Positions 38,778-51,890 are shown, counted from the stretch's first letter. The stretch is DNA of 64,000 nt from Variovorax sp. PAMC 28711 (GCF_001577265.1 NZ_CP014517.1:4004501-4068500), one strand, 5' to 3'. Numbers and translations: made by a program. Notes: generated by a model from the sequence alone, not told the origin.

Positions 38778-39813
38778 CGCTCCGCCCGTCTCGCTGAGCC
38801 CCGGCCGGCGCGCGTGGCGCCGGTTCCGGCGCAATCCGCTCGGCTTCTGGAGCCTCCTCGTGTTCAGCGCGCTTGTCGTGCTGAGCCTGTTCGCCGAGGT
38901 GCTCTCGACCGACAAGCCGCTGGTGGTGCGGTATGAGGGCCACACCTACTTTCCGGTGCTGCGCGACTACGCCGAAAAGACCTTCGGCGGCGACTTCGAA
39001 ACGCCGGCCGACTATCTCGATCCGTTCATCCGCGAGCGCATCACCTCGGGCGCTAACTGGGCGGTCTACGCGCCGAATCCCTACGGCCCGAAAACGCTGA
39101 ACTATTTCGCCAAGTTTCCGAATCCTTCGGCGCCGTCGCGCGACAACCTCTTGGGCACCGACGACCGCGGGCGCGACTTGCTCGCACAGCTGATCTACGG
39201 CTTTCGCGTGAGCGTGCTGTTCGCACTGGCGCTGACCGTCATCGGCGTGTTGCTCGGCGTCGCGACGGGCGCGGTGCAGGGCTTTTTTGGCGGCAAGACC
39301 GATCTGGCGTTCCAACGCTTCATCGAAATCTGGGGGTCGATGCCGGAGCTCTACCTGCTCATCATCTTCAGCGCCATCTTCGCGCCGAGCGTTGCCTTGC
39401 TGCTCGTGTTGCTGAGCCTGTTCGGCTGGATGGGCCTGTCGGACTACGTGCGGGCCGAGTTCCTGCGCAACCGCCAGATGGACTACGTGCGCGCCGCCCG
39501 CGCGCTGGGCGTGGGTAACCTGCAGATCATGTGGCGCCACATCCTGCCCAACAGCATGACGCCGGTCGTCACGTTCCTGCCGTTCCGCATGAGCGCGGCA
39601 ATCCTCGCGCTGACCTCGCTTGATTTTCTGGGCCTCGGGGTGCCGCCCGGCACGCCGTCGCTCGGCGAACTGCTGAGCCAGGGCAAGGCGAACATCGATG
39701 CATGGTGGATCTCGCTGTCCACCTTCGCGGTGCTGGTCGTCACGCTGATGCTGCTGACCTTCATGGGCGATGCGCTGCGCGATGCCCTCGATCCCCGAAA
39801 GATGGACAAGTGA
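38770..39813 (+). CDS. yejE: Peptide ABC transporter permease YejE
   Basis: 347 residues from a TTG that overlaps the end of yejB by 8 bp. An N-terminal cytoplasmic stretch (SPGRRAWRRFRRNPLGFWSLLVFSAL) leads into a first TM helix. A large periplasmic loop (about 45-135, VRYEGHTYFPVLRDYAEKTFGG) is typical of YejE. The EAA loop is MDYVRAARALGVGNLQIMWRH. It pairs with YejB as the membrane channel. The yejF ATG follows 2 bp after its stop. Confidence 0.93.
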   Translation: MTSAPPVSLSPGRRAWRRFRRNPLGFWSLLVFSALVVLSLFAEVLSTDKPLVVRYEGHTYFPVLRDYAEKTFGGDFETPADYLDPFIRERITSGANWAVYAPNPYGPKTLNYFAKFPNPSAPSRDNLLGTDDRGRDLLAQLIYGFRVSVLFALALTVIGVLLGVATGAVQGFFGGKTDLAFQRFIEIWGSMPELYLLIIFSAIFAPSVALLLVLLSLFGWMGLSDYVRAEFLRNRQMDYVRAARALGVGNLQIMWRHILPNSMTPVVTFLPFRMSAAILALTSLDFLGLGVPPGTPSLGELLSQGKANIDAWWISLSTFAVLVVTLMLLTFMGDALRDALDPRKMDK

Positions 39814-39815
39814 CG

Positions 39816-41426
39816 ATGCCGCTGCTCGATGTGAAAGGCCTCTCGGTCGCTTTCGGCGGCAAGGCAGTGGTGCACGGCATCGACTTCCAGATCGCCGCGG
39901 GCGAGAAGCTCGCGCTGGTGGGGGAATCCGGGTCGGGCAAGACGGTCACCGCGCTGTCGCTCCTGCGCCTGGTTCAGAACGCCGATCTTTCCGGGGTCGC
40001 CCGGCTGTTCAGTCCGGAAGGAGGGCAGGGCTCACGCGATCTTCTCTCGATTCCTGAGCGGGAGCTGCGCGGCATCCGGGGCAAGGAGATCGCGATGATC
40101 TTCCAGGAGCCGATGACCGCGCTCAACGCGCTGTACAGCGTCGGCGACCAGATCGCGGAGGTGCTTGAACTGCATGAAGGCCTGTCGGCGCGCGATGCGC
40201 AAGCCGCGGCGGTGCAGTTGCTCGCCGACACCGGCATTCCGGAGCCCGCGCGGCGCACGATGGCGCTGCCGCACCAGTTGTCCGGCGGACAACGCCAGCG
40301 CGCCATGATCGCCATGGCGCTCGCCTGCAAGCCGCGCCTTTTGCTGGCCGACGAGCCGACCACGGCACTCGACGTCACGGTGCGTGCGCAAATCCTCGCG
40401 TTGCTGACCGACTTGCAGCGCAAATATGGGATGGCGGTGCTGCTCATCACGCACGACCTGAACCTGGTGCGGCGGTTCGCCGACCGCGTCGCGGTGATGG
40501 AGAACGGCCACATCGTCGAGCACGGCGGGGTCGAAGCCGTGTTCAGGGCGCCGCAGCATCCCTACACGCGCAAGTTGATCGATAGCCATCCGACGCGCGA
40601 CGTGGCGCCGGTGCCGACGCCAGGTGCTGCGCCGGTGCTCGAAGCGACGGGTCTGCGCGTGAGCTATCCCGTGCCGAAACCTGGCATGGCAGGCTGGTTT
40701 TCCAAAGGCGCGTTCGTCGCCGTGCAAGGGGCCGATTTCCGCATCGCGCCGGGCGAGACATTGGGCGTGGTCGGCGAATCGGGTTCGGGAAAATCGACGC
40801 TGGCGCTGGCGGCGCTCGGCCTGCTGCGACACGAGGGCACGCTCGATGTGGCGGGCCAGCGCTGGGCGGCCAGCACCACGGGCGACAGGGCCTTGCGGCG
40901 CGTGATGCAGGTGGTGTTTCAGGATCCGTTCTCGTCGCTGTCCCCGCGCCTCACGGTCGAACAGATCGTGGGCGAGGGGCTGCGCGTGCACGCGTCCGAA
41001 CTCGATGCCGCAGCGCGTCGGCTGCGCAGCCTCGCGGCACTGGCCGACGTCGGGCTCACCGAGACGCAATTTCCGGCGCTGCTCGATCGCTATCCGCACG
41101 AGTTTTCGGGCGGGCAACGCCAGCGTTTGGCCATCGCGCGAGCGCTGATCGTCGAGCCGCAGTTGCTCGTGCTCGACGAGCCGACCAGCGCGCTCGATGT
41201 CACCATCCAGAAACAGGTGTTGGGCTTGCTGCAGCGCCTGCAGCGCGAACGCGGGCTGAGTTACCTGCTCATCACGCACGACGTCGAGGTGATTCGCGCG
41301 ATGGCGCATCAGGTGATCGTGATGAAGGACGGCGCCATCCTGGAGAGCGGACCGGTCGAGCGGGTGCTCGATGCACCGGAACACCCGTACACGCAGAAGC
41401 TGGTCGCGGCCGCACTGCTGGACTGA
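39816..41426 (+). CDS. yejF: Peptide ABC transporter ATPase YejF (two fused NBDs)
   Basis: 536 residues with two ATPase domains in one chain. Walker A motifs GESGSGKTV (about 34) and GESGSGKST (about 318) are present, as are the signatures LSGGQRQRAMIAMAL and FSGGQRQRLAIARAL, each followed by LADEPTTALD or LDEPTSALD. Oligopeptide-type C-terminal extensions (HPYTRKLIDSHP, HPYTQKLVAA) follow each. This fused form is usual for YejF. The first domain begins MPLLDVKGLSVAFGG. A GTG at 39810 is an alternative start two codons upstream. Confidence 0.94.
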   Translation: MPLLDVKGLSVAFGGKAVVHGIDFQIAAGEKLALVGESGSGKTVTALSLLRLVQNADLSGVARLFSPEGGQGSRDLLSIPERELRGIRGKEIAMIFQEPMTALNALYSVGDQIAEVLELHEGLSARDAQAAAVQLLADTGIPEPARRTMALPHQLSGGQRQRAMIAMALACKPRLLLADEPTTALDVTVRAQILALLTDLQRKYGMAVLLITHDLNLVRRFADRVAVMENGHIVEHGGVEAVFRAPQHPYTRKLIDSHPTRDVAPVPTPGAAPVLEATGLRVSYPVPKPGMAGWFSKGAFVAVQGADFRIAPGETLGVVGESGSGKSTLALAALGLLRHEGTLDVAGQRWAASTTGDRALRRVMQVVFQDPFSSLSPRLTVEQIVGEGLRVHASELDAAARRLRSLAALADVGLTETQFPALLDRYPHEFSGGQRQRLAIARALIVEPQLLVLDEPTSALDVTIQKQVLGLLQRLQRERGLSYLLITHDVEVIRAMAHQVIVMKDGAILESGPVERVLDAPEHPYTQKLVAAALLD

Positions 41427-41446
41427 CGGCGACAACGAAAGAAGAA

Positions 41447-42646
41447 ATGGCGACTCTGGAGGAAGACAACCGGCGCGGTGCCTGGCGCGCGGCGCTGGCC
41501 TGCATGGTGACGCTCGCGGTGGCGATGGGCCTCGGCCGTTTCGCTTTCACGCCGATGCTCCCGATCATGTTGCACGAGGGCAAGCTGGAACTGCAGGGCG
41601 GCGGGTTGCTGGCCTCGCTCAACTACCTCGGTTATTTCGTTGGCGCCGTCAGCTGCGCGTTCATCCAGGCGAAGCATGCGACCATGGTGCGCGGTGGGCT
41701 GGTCGCGACGGCGGCGCTGCTGCTCGGCATGGGACTGCTGCACAGCTTCACGGCATGGGGCGCGCTGCGCACCGCGGCGGGCGTCATGAGCGCCTGGGTT
41801 TTCGTGTTCGCATCGGGCTGGGGCCTGCGGCGGCTGGCCGAGACCAATGCGCCGGCGCTCGGTGGCGTGATCTACACCGGCCCGGGCATCGGCATCGCAG
41901 TCACAGGGCTGTTGGGGGGCGCCGTTGGCCGATGGGGTTCCGAGGCAGGCTGGATCGGCTTCGGGATCGTCGCTGTGGTGTTGATCGCAGTGATCTGGCA
42001 CGTATTCGACGACGGCGCAGCGCCGGGGTTGGCCGGCGCAGCCGCACCGGCCATGCCACCGACAGCGGCCGAATCGGCTTCTGCGCGCCACGATGCCATC
42101 TGGCTGGTGGCGCTCTACAGCTTGGCCGGCTTCGGCTACATCATCACCGCCACATTCCTGCCGGTGATCGCTCGCCACGCGCTGCCCGGATCGTTGTGGC
42201 CCGACTACTTTTGGCCGCTGTTCGGCGCCGCGATCATTCCCGGCGCGCTGATCGGCGCCCGCGCGCCGACGCACTGGGACAATCGCTTGCTGATGGCCGC
42301 GGCCTATGCGCTGCAGGCGGCAGGCGTGATCCTGTCGGTGGTGTGGCCGACCATCGTCGGCTTCGGTATCGGAAGCCTGTTGCTGGGCATGCCGTTCACC
42401 GCGATCACGTTGTTCGCGGTGCGCGAAGCCCGCCGCCTGCGCGGAAATCAGGCGGCCGGACTGATCGGCTATGCCACCGCCGCCTACGGGGTCGGCCAGA
42501 TCCTCGGGCCGCTTTTCGCCGCGCCGCTGGCGCAGCGAACAGGTTCTTTCGCGGTGCCATTGCTGGTCGCCGGGGCTGTTCTGGCGGCGGGATCGATGCT
42601 CTTCGTGGTCGTCTGGACCCGATCACGCCGGCCGGCTGCCGCCTGA
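41447..42646 (+). CDS. YbfB/YjiJ-family MFS transporter
   Basis: 399 residues, about 12 predicted TM helices. Family landmarks: MGLGRFAFTPMLPIML in helix 1, LASLNYLGYFVGAV in helix 2, IYTGPGIGIAVTGLLGG in helix 5 and GFGYIITATFLPVIAR in helix 7. Members are poorly characterised permeases with no agreed substrate. A purine-rich AAAGAAGAA lies before the ATG, 20 bp after yejF, so it may be the last gene of that operon. The central cytoplasmic loop (about 185-210) is Ala/Pro-rich. Confidence 0.85.
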   Translation: MATLEEDNRRGAWRAALACMVTLAVAMGLGRFAFTPMLPIMLHEGKLELQGGGLLASLNYLGYFVGAVSCAFIQAKHATMVRGGLVATAALLLGMGLLHSFTAWGALRTAAGVMSAWVFVFASGWGLRRLAETNAPALGGVIYTGPGIGIAVTGLLGGAVGRWGSEAGWIGFGIVAVVLIAVIWHVFDDGAAPGLAGAAAPAMPPTAAESASARHDAIWLVALYSLAGFGYIITATFLPVIARHALPGSLWPDYFWPLFGAAIIPGALIGARAPTHWDNRLLMAAAYALQAAGVILSVVWPTIVGFGIGSLLLGMPFTAITLFAVREARRLRGNQAAGLIGYATAAYGVGQILGPLFAAPLAQRTGSFAVPLLVAGAVLAAGSMLFVVVWTRSRRPAAA

Positions 42647-42682
42647 CAGTGGAGAAACCCTTTATTTGTCACAGGAAAAGCA

Positions 42683-42688
42683 TATAAT
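42683..42688 (+). promoter_or_regulatory. Candidate -10 box of the rimP-nusA-infB operon
   Basis: A consensus TATAAT within GCATATAATCC, 95 bp before the rimP start. The best -35 at 16-bp spacing is TTTATT (42661-42666), only 3/6. A T-rich terminator hairpin lies between this box and rimP, so a transcript started here would meet it after about 10-40 nt. Confidence 0.5.
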
Positions 42689-42703
42689 CCGAGGCTCACG
42701 ACC

Positions 42704-42735
42704 AAACGGGCGGGTACCAACCGCCCGTTTTTTTT
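42704..42735 (+). terminator. Rho-independent terminator/possible attenuator before rimP
   Basis: AAACGGGCGG pairs with CCGCCCGTTT around GTACCAA, followed by a run of eight Ts in all. It may end the yejABEF-MFS transcript, or act as an attenuator for rimP-nusA-infB because a TATAAT lies directly upstream. Confidence 0.9.
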
Positions 42736-42779
42736 GGCCTGTGCATTTCTGGCATTTCTGATAAGGCATTTTCAAACAC

Positions 42780-43388
42780 GTGGCGTTGCAGCAGACAGTC
42801 GAACAAACGGTAGCCGGTCTCGGCTACGACCTGGTCGAGATTGAAAGATCGGCCGGTGGATTGCTGCGCGTCACGATTGATTTGCCCTGGACTGCCCCCA
42901 GTTCAGAGGCCGCCGGATCTGATGTTGGCGCACCCGAGCCGGCAGTCACGGTCGAGGATTGCGAAAAGGTCACGCGACAGTTGCAGTTCACGCTGGAAGT
43001 CGACGGCGCCGAATACAAGCGGCTCGAAGTGTCGTCGCCCGGCATCGATCGGCCACTTCGCCATGAGAAGGATTTCGAGCGTTTCGTCGGCGAGGTGATC
43101 GACCTGACGCTCAAGGCGCCGATGGGCGCAGCTGCCGGCACGCTGGTGTCGGCCACGCGCAAGAAGTTTCGCGGCACGCTGGAGCGGGCCGAGTCGGGTG
43201 GATGGCAAATCGTCTGGAGCGATGAGCCCAAAACCAAGCCAGGACAAAAAGTGAGCAGGAAGCGAGAGCCCGCCCCGGTGCAGGCGCTCGGCTTCGCATT
43301 GGACGAGCTGCGTGACGCGCGGCTCGCGCCGATTGTGGATTTCAAGGGTCGCAAGGCCAAAGCCGGTGAAACCGGTTTGGCTGATTGA
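42780..43388 (+). CDS. rimP: Ribosome maturation factor RimP
   Basis: 202 residues from GTG ([22 protein letters not shown]). RimP boxes: [13 protein letters not shown] and [23 protein letters not shown]. The protein is longer than E. coli RimP (about 150) because of two inserts: [17 protein letters not shown] (about 39-55) in the N-domain and a basic stretch [18 protein letters not shown] (about 149-166) in the C-domain. RimP helps 30S assembly. It is the first gene of the conserved rimP-nusA-infB-rbfA-truB cluster and ends just before the nusA ribosome site. Confidence 0.94.
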   Translation: MALQQTVEQTVAGLGYDLVEIERSAGGLLRVTIDLPWTAPSSEAAGSDVGAPEPAVTVEDCEKVTRQLQFTLEVDGAEYKRLEVSSPGIDRPLRHEKDFERFVGEVIDLTLKAPMGAAAGTLVSATRKKFRGTLERAESGGWQIVWSDEPKTKPGQKVSRKREPAPVQALGFALDELRDARLAPIVDFKGRKAKAGETGLAD

Positions 43389-43405
43389 TTGAGGAGCTAG
43401 GTGGC

Positions 43406-44890
43406 ATGAATCGCGAAATGTTGATGTTGGTGGATGCGATCTCGCGCGAGAAGAACGTCGAACGCGACGTGGTCTTCGGCGCAGTCGAATCCGCACTGGC
43501 GCAAGCCACCAAGAAGCTCCATCAGGGTGACGTGGACATCCGCGTCGCCGTGGACCGCGACAGCGGCGACTACGAAACCTTCCGCCGCTGGCACGTCGTT
43601 CCCGATGAAGCTGGCCTGCAGCTGCCCGACCAGGAAATCCTTCTGTTCGAAGCCAAGGAGGAAATGCCCGACATCGAGGTCGACGAGTACATCGAAGAAA
43701 CGGTGGACTCGGTGCCGATCGGCCGCATCGGCGCGATGGCCGCCAAGCAGGTCATCCTGCAGAAGATCCGCGACGCTGAGCGCGAGATGTTGCTCAACGA
43801 CTTCATGTCGCGCGGCGACAAGATCTTCGTCGGTACCGTCAAGCGCCTGGACAAGGGTGACATCATCGTGGAAGCCGGCCGCGTCGAAGGACGCCTGCGC
43901 CGCAGCGAGATGATCGCCAAGGAAAACCTTCGCAACGGCGACCGCGTGCGCGCCATGATCATGGAAGTCGACCTGACGCTGCGCGGCGCGCCGATCATCC
44001 TGTCGCGCTCGGCCCCTGAATTCATGATCGAACTCTTCCGCCAGGAAGTGCCCGAAATCGAACAAGGCCTGCTCGAAATCAAAAGCTGCGCCCGTGACCC
44101 GGGTTCACGCGCCAAGATCGCCGTGCTCTCGCACGACAAGCGTGTCGATCCGATCGGCACCTGCGTGGGCGTGCGCGGCACCCGTGTCAACGCCGTGACC
44201 AACGAGCTCGCCGGCGAGCGCGTCGACATCGTGCTGTGGTCCGAGGACCCGGCGCAATTCGTGATCGGCGCCCTCGCGCCGGCCAACGTGTCGTCGATCG
44301 TGGTCGATGAAGAAAAGCATGCCATGGACGTGGTGGTCGACGAGGAAAACCTCGCGATCGCGATCGGTCGCGGCGGCCAGAACGTGCGGCTCGCCTCCGA
44401 CCTGACCGGCTGGAAGATCAACATCATGGACGCCAATGAATCGGCGCAGAAGCAGGCCGTCGAAACCGACGCCAGCCGCAAGCTGTTCATGGAAAAGCTC
44501 GACGTCGACGAGGAGATGGCCGATATCCTGATCTCCGAAGGTTTCAATAGCCTCGAAGAAGTGGCCTATGTGCCCATCTCCGAGCTGCTGGAAATCGAGA
44601 GCTTCGACGAAGACACCATCAACGAGCTGCGCACGCGAGCCAAGGACGCGCTGCTCACCATGGAAATCGCCAAGGAAGAGGGCGTCGAGACCGTCTCGCA
44701 GAACCTGCGCGACCTCGAAGGCCTCGACCCCGAGCTGATTCCCAAGCTGGCCGAGGCGGGTGTTCACACCCGTGACGACCTTGCCGACCTCGCGGTCGAT
44801 GAACTCACCGAGATCACCGGCCACAGCGCCGATGACGCCAAAACCCTCATCTTGAAAGCCCGCGAACATTGGTTCGCTGGCCAAGAGTGA
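43406..44890 (+). CDS. nusA: Transcription elongation/termination factor NusA
   Basis: 494 residues from the ATG at 43406, with GAGGAG 9 bp upstream. The N-terminal RNA polymerase-binding domain ([20 protein letters not shown]), S1 domain ([21 protein letters not shown]), two KH domains ([18 protein letters not shown] and [20 protein letters not shown]) and two C-terminal acidic repeats (about 365-494) are all present. NusA modulates pausing, termination and antitermination, and autoregulates its operon in E. coli. infB follows after 24 bp. Confidence 0.97.
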   Translation: MNREMLMLVDAISREKNVERDVVFGAVESALAQATKKLHQGDVDIRVAVDRDSGDYETFRRWHVVPDEAGLQLPDQEILLFEAKEEMPDIEVDEYIEETVDSVPIGRIGAMAAKQVILQKIRDAEREMLLNDFMSRGDKIFVGTVKRLDKGDIIVEAGRVEGRLRRSEMIAKENLRNGDRVRAMIMEVDLTLRGAPIILSRSAPEFMIELFRQEVPEIEQGLLEIKSCARDPGSRAKIAVLSHDKRVDPIGTCVGVRGTRVNAVTNELAGERVDIVLWSEDPAQFVIGALAPANVSSIVVDEEKHAMDVVVDEENLAIAIGRGGQNVRLASDLTGWKINIMDANESAQKQAVETDASRKLFMEKLDVDEEMADILISEGFNSLEEVAYVPISELLEIESFDEDTINELRTRAKDALLTMEIAKEEGVETVSQNLRDLEGLDPELIPKLAEAGVHTRDDLADLAVDELTEITGHSADDAKTLILKAREHWFAGQE

Positions 44891-44914
44891 CGGTCATGAA
44901 GGCACGAAACCAAT

Positions 44915-47839
<2,925 letters not shown>

Positions 47840-47860
47840 GCGTTCGATGCGAGAGAGACC

Positions 47861-48232
47861 ATGCCGAAAAGAAAAGCCGCCACCCCCAACCGCGCGTTCA
47901 AGGTTGCCGACCAGATCCAGCGCGATCTGACGGAGCTGATCGCGCGCGAGTTGAAGGACCCGCGCGTGGGCATGGTCACGATTCAGGCCGTCGAAGTCAC
48001 CCCGGACTATGCGCACGCGAAGATCTACTTCAGCCTGCTCACGGGCGACAAGGCCGAAACGACCGAAGCGCTGAACCAGGCCGCGGGCTTCCTGCGCAAC
48101 GGCCTGTTCAAGCGCCTCCACATTCACACGGTGCCCACGCTGCACTTCCTGTTCGACCGCACCACCGAGCGTGCGGCCGACATGAACGCGCTCATCGCGC
48201 AAGCCGTCGCTTCCCGTTCGAAGGACGAGTAG
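47861..48232 (+). CDS. rbfA: 30S ribosome-binding factor RbfA
   Basis: 123 residues with GAGAGA upstream of the ATG. KH-type fold: [29 protein letters not shown] and [19 protein letters not shown]. The C-terminal [20 protein letters not shown] is conserved. It helps late 30S maturation at the 16S 5' end. It lies between infB and truB, spaced by 21 and 2 bp, in the canonical order. Confidence 0.96.
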   Translation: MPKRKAATPNRAFKVADQIQRDLTELIARELKDPRVGMVTIQAVEVTPDYAHAKIYFSLLTGDKAETTEALNQAAGFLRNGLFKRLHIHTVPTLHFLFDRTTERAADMNALIAQAVASRSKDE

Positions 48233-48234
48233 GC

Positions 48235-49215
48235 ATGAATGCGCCCCGCACCCGGGTGCAGCGGCGCCCCGTGCATGGGGTGTTGTTGCTCGACAAACCA
48301 TTGGGCCTTTCTAGCAACCAGGCGTTGCAGAGAGCCAAGTGGTTGTTGCGCGCCGAAAAAGCGGGCCACACCGGCACGCTCGATCCGCTCGCAACCGGCG
48401 TGCTGCCGCTGTGCTTCGGCGCGGCGACCAAGTTCAGCCAGCTGCATCTCGACGCCGACAAGACCTACGAGGCCACGGTCCGCCTTGGCGTGAAGACGTC
48501 GACCGGCGACGCCGAGGGCGAAGTGATCGCCGAGCGCGACGTGCAGGTGACGACCGCCGACCTGGCGCGCGTCCAGGCGAAGTTCACCGGCCCGATCCGC
48601 CAGGTGCCGCCGATGCACAGTGCGCTCAAGAAAGACGGCAAGCCGCTGTATGAGTACGCGCGCGAGGGCATCGACATCGAACGCGCACCGCGCGATGTCA
48701 CGGTCTACCAATTGACGTTGACCGAGACGACCCGCACGGCTGAACGGACTGTCATCGGGCTGACGGCGACCGTGAGCAAGGGCACCTACATCCGCACGCT
48801 GGGGGAAGACATCGGCGAAGCACTGGGCTGCGGCGCGCATCTCACCTCGTTGCGCCGCACGGCGACCGGCGATTTCGACGTGTCGCAGTGCGTCACCCTC
48901 GAAGCACTTGAAGCCATGAGCGAAGACGAACGCCTGGCGCAGTTGCTGCCGGCAGAATCGCTGGTCGCCGGCCATGGCCGTGTCACGCTGGGCGCGGAAG
49001 ATGCTGCCCGTTTCCTGTCCGGCCTGCGCCGGCGCGGCGACTGGGCCAATGCCACCGACGTGGCGGTGTTCGGCAGCGCGCCGGAGGCATTCCTCGGCAC
49101 TGCGCACGTGACGGCCAACGAACTCATCCCGGGGCGCTTGCTGAACCCCATCGAAATTCAGCAAATCCTTTTGAACGCACCTGTTCTCCCTCTTCTCTGC
49201 GAAACCACATCATGA
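48235..49215 (+). CDS. truB: tRNA pseudouridine(55) synthase TruB
   Basis: 326 residues. Motif [19 protein letters not shown] and motif [21 protein letters not shown] are present, with catalytic Asp-50. [20 protein letters not shown] and [18 protein letters not shown] are further TruB blocks. A C-terminal PUA-like tail follows. It makes the universal pseudouridine in the T-loop of tRNAs. The stop overlaps the typA ATG (ATGA), coupling the two genes. Confidence 0.96.
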   Translation: MNAPRTRVQRRPVHGVLLLDKPLGLSSNQALQRAKWLLRAEKAGHTGTLDPLATGVLPLCFGAATKFSQLHLDADKTYEATVRLGVKTSTGDAEGEVIAERDVQVTTADLARVQAKFTGPIRQVPPMHSALKKDGKPLYEYAREGIDIERAPRDVTVYQLTLTETTRTAERTVIGLTATVSKGTYIRTLGEDIGEALGCGAHLTSLRRTATGDFDVSQCVTLEALEAMSEDERLAQLLPAESLVAGHGRVTLGAEDAARFLSGLRRRGDWANATDVAVFGSAPEAFLGTAHVTANELIPGRLLNPIEIQQILLNAPVLPLLCETTS

Positions 49216-51050
49216 GCATCAAGCAAATCCGCAACATCGCCATCATTGCCCACGTGGACCATGGCAAGACCACGATGGTCGACCAACTGCTTCGCCAGTC
49301 CGGCACCTTCGCCGAACATGAGAAGGTGGTCGACACGGTGATGGACAACAACGCGATCGAAAAAGAACGCGGCATCACCATCCTGGCCAAGAACTGTGCC
49401 GTGACCTGGGAAGGCACGCACATCAACATCGTCGACACCCCGGGCCACGCGGACTTCGGCGGCGAAGTGGAACGTGCACTGTCGATGGTCGATGGGGTTG
49501 TGCTGCTGATCGACGCGCAGGAAGGCCCGATGCCACAGACGCGCTTCGTGACCAAGAAGGCGCTGGCCCTGGGCCTGAAGCCGATCCTGGTGGTGAACAA
49601 GGTCGACAAGCCGGGCGCCCGTCCGGATTACGTGGTGAATGCCGCGTTCGACCTGTTCGACAAGCTCGGCGCGACCGACGAACAACTCGATTTCCCGGTG
49701 GTCTATGCCTCGGGCATCAACGGCTGGTCGTCGATGGAAGAGGGCGCTCAGGGCGAGCAGTGGGGCCCCGACATGTCGGCCCTGTTCAACACCATCCTGA
49801 AGCACGTGCCGGCGCAAACGGGTGATCCGGAAGCGCCGCTGCAGCTTCAGATTTCGGCACTCGACTTCTCGACCTTCGTCGGCCGTATCGGCGTCGGCCG
49901 CATCAGCCAGGGCACGATCAAGCCCATGATGGACGTGGTCGTGATGGAAGGTCCGGACGGCAAGGCCGTCAAGGGTCGCGTCAACCAGGTGCTGACGTTC
50001 CAGGGTCTGGAACGCGTCCAGGCGACGGAAGCCGGCCCGGGCGAAATCGTGCTGATCAACGGCCTGACCGACATCGGCATCGGCGTGACCGTGACCGATG
50101 CGACCACACCGGCGCCGCTGCCGATGCTGAAGGTCGACGAGCCCACGCTCACGATGAACTTCTGCGTCAACACCAGCCCGCTGGCCGGCCGCGAAGGCAA
50201 GTACATCACCAGCCGCCAGATCTGGGACCGCCTGCAGAAGGAGCTGCAACACAACGTGGCCCTGCGCGTCAAGGAAACCGACGAAGAAGGCATCTTCGAA
50301 GTCATGGGCCGCGGCGAACTGCACCTGACCATCCTGCTGGAAAACATGCGTCGCGAAGGCTACGAGCTGGCCGTGTCGAAGCCACGCGTGGTCATGAAGA
50401 CCGTGGACGGCGAAAAGCACGAACCCATCGAGCTCGTGACGGTCGACGTCGAAGAGCAGCACCAGGGCGGCGTGATGCAGGCGCTGGGCGAGCGCAAGGG
50501 CGACCTCGTCAACATGGAACCGGATGGCCGTGGCCGTACGCGCCTCGAATACCGCATCCCGGCACGCGGCCTGATCGGCTTCACCAACGAATTCCTGAAT
50601 CTGACGCGCGGCTCCGGCCTCATCAGCAACATCTTCGACAGCTACGAACCGCACAAGGGCGACATCGGCGGCCGCAAGCAGGGCGTGCTGATTTCGATGG
50701 ACGACGGCGAAATCTTCACCTACGCGCTCGGCAAGCTGGACGACCGCGGCCGCATGTTCGTCAAGGCGAACGATCCGGTTTACGAAGGCATGATCGTCGG
50801 CATCCACAGCCGCGACAACGACCTCGTGGTCAACGCGACGCGCACCAAGCAGCTGACCAACTTCCGCGTGTCCGGCAAGGAAGACGCGATCAAGATCACG
50901 CCCCCGATCGACCTCACGCTGGAGTACGGCGTCGAATTCATCGAGGACGACGAGCTGGTCGAAATCACACCCAAGAGCGTGCGCCTGCGCAAGCGCTACC
51001 TGAAGGAACATGAGCGCAAGCGCGCAGGCCGCGACACCGTCGCAGCCTGA
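49212..51050 (+). CDS. typA: Ribosome-associated GTPase TypA/BipA
   Basis: 612 residues. The G domain at about 5-200 shows [10 protein letters not shown] (13-22), [14 protein letters not shown] and [13 protein letters not shown]-like domains follow, then the BipA-specific C-terminal domain ([54 protein letters not shown]). BipA assists 50S assembly and growth under stress or cold. Placement directly after truB with a 4-bp overlap makes it the distal gene of the translation operon. A terminator lies about 60 bp beyond its stop. Confidence 0.96.
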   Translation: MSIKQIRNIAIIAHVDHGKTTMVDQLLRQSGTFAEHEKVVDTVMDNNAIEKERGITILAKNCAVTWEGTHINIVDTPGHADFGGEVERALSMVDGVVLLIDAQEGPMPQTRFVTKKALALGLKPILVVNKVDKPGARPDYVVNAAFDLFDKLGATDEQLDFPVVYASGINGWSSMEEGAQGEQWGPDMSALFNTILKHVPAQTGDPEAPLQLQISALDFSTFVGRIGVGRISQGTIKPMMDVVVMEGPDGKAVKGRVNQVLTFQGLERVQATEAGPGEIVLINGLTDIGIGVTVTDATTPAPLPMLKVDEPTLTMNFCVNTSPLAGREGKYITSRQIWDRLQKELQHNVALRVKETDEEGIFEVMGRGELHLTILLENMRREGYELAVSKPRVVMKTVDGEKHEPIELVTVDVEEQHQGGVMQALGERKGDLVNMEPDGRGRTRLEYRIPARGLIGFTNEFLNLTRGSGLISNIFDSYEPHKGDIGGRKQGVLISMDDGEIFTYALGKLDDRGRMFVKANDPVYEGMIVGIHSRDNDLVVNATRTKQLTNFRVSGKEDAIKITPPIDLTLEYGVEFIEDDELVEITPKSVRLRKRYLKEHERKRAGRDTVAA

Positions 51051-51107
51051 TGGTCCGCGAGCCGCTGCCTGCGGGTCGCCGGGAGCCTTGCAACAGCGAG
51101 GTGTGAA

Positions 51108-51890
51108 ATGACCGCTTCTGCGGTCTTTTTGCGTCTGGTTGTCGCCAGCGTCTGGCTGGCGGGTTTGCTCGCGCCGCTTGCCGCTGGCGCGCAGCCCCTG
51201 CTGACGCACGCCGAAGCGGGTCGCGCATTCGATGCGTTGCGCGCGTCGCATCCGGACACCATGCCTCGCCTCGCGGAGGCCGAGAGCAGCGCGGTGCTGA
51301 GAACGCTGGCGGACGCGCCGAGATTCCTGGCCGCCGATCGCTTCGCGCCGGCCGATCTCGGCGCGTTGTCGGATTTATGCGACCGCACGCGCAATGCCAC
51401 CACTGCGTACATCGCTTTCGGGGCGATGCAGCAAGGGCAGTTGGTGCCCGACGTGATGGCGCGCAATGCGCTTGCGTGGCAGGACGAGATTGCGCTGCTG
51501 CAGGGTTTCACCGCACGCTGCATCGCGCTTCAGGTGCCGCTCGCCGAAACGCTTGTGAAGCAGATGGGCGAAGCGCAGGCGTCGCGACTCCGGCTGGGCG
51601 GGATCGAGCGCAGTCAGTTCGCGTTGCTCCAGATCTACGTTGTCGCAGCCGGCAACTGCCCGATCGAGGCGCCGGAAAGCTCCTCCTACTGCGGCGTGCT
51701 CGACGTGATGGCCGGTCTTGCGCCGGTCCATGCGCGCGCCCTGCCGATGGCGTCTCGTGCGACCGTCCGGGGATTGCTCGCGCCGCTTCTGGCGCGGGCA
51801 GCAGGCGAGCAGCGTCGGTCGCTGCAGCAGATCCTCGACGCGATGGGTAGCCCGCGCTGCACGGGCTTGTGCCTGCTGCAACCGTCATGA
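51108..51890 (+). CDS. Secreted protein of unknown function (260 aa)
   Basis: I do not recognise this protein. It has a clear signal peptide (LRLVVASVWLAGLLAPLAAGAQ, cleavage near residue 28) and an all-helical, alanine-rich mature part with five or six cysteines, including DLCDRT, ARCIAL, GNCPIE, SYCGVL and RCTGLC, suggesting disulfides in the periplasm. The ATG at 51108 has GAGG 6 bp upstream, but the following codons form a terminator hairpin; a TTG at 51129 is an alternative start. Its stop overlaps the ATG of the EamA permease gene (ATGA), so the two are co-translated. Confidence 0.72.
   Translation: MTASAVFLRLVVASVWLAGLLAPLAAGAQPLLTHAEAGRAFDALRASHPDTMPRLAEAESSAVLRTLADAPRFLAADRFAPADLGALSDLCDRTRNATTAYIAFGAMQQGQLVPDVMARNALAWQDEIALLQGFTARCIALQVPLAETLVKQMGEAQASRLRLGGIERSQFALLQIYVVAAGNCPIEAPESSSYCGVLDVMAGLAPVHARALPMASRATVRGLLAPLLARAAGEQRRSLQQILDAMGSPRCTGLCLLQPS
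51110..51130 (+). terminator. Terminator-like hairpin overlapping a start codon
   Basis: GACCGC pairs with GCGGTC around TTCT and is followed by five Ts, 60 bp after typA. The hairpin begins at the third base of the ATG at 51108. The 6-bp stem is short, so efficiency is uncertain. Confidence 0.6.

Noticed and set aside
35574-38945. A long minus-strand open frame across yejA and yejB that joins the fabI region
   Set aside because: Antisense shadow of the yej genes, with composition typical of GC-rich antisense frames. fabI itself is read in a different frame there.
42666-42671. TTGTCA as the -35 box for the TATAAT upstream of rimP
   Set aside because: Spacing to the -10 box is 11 bp, far too short for sigma-70.
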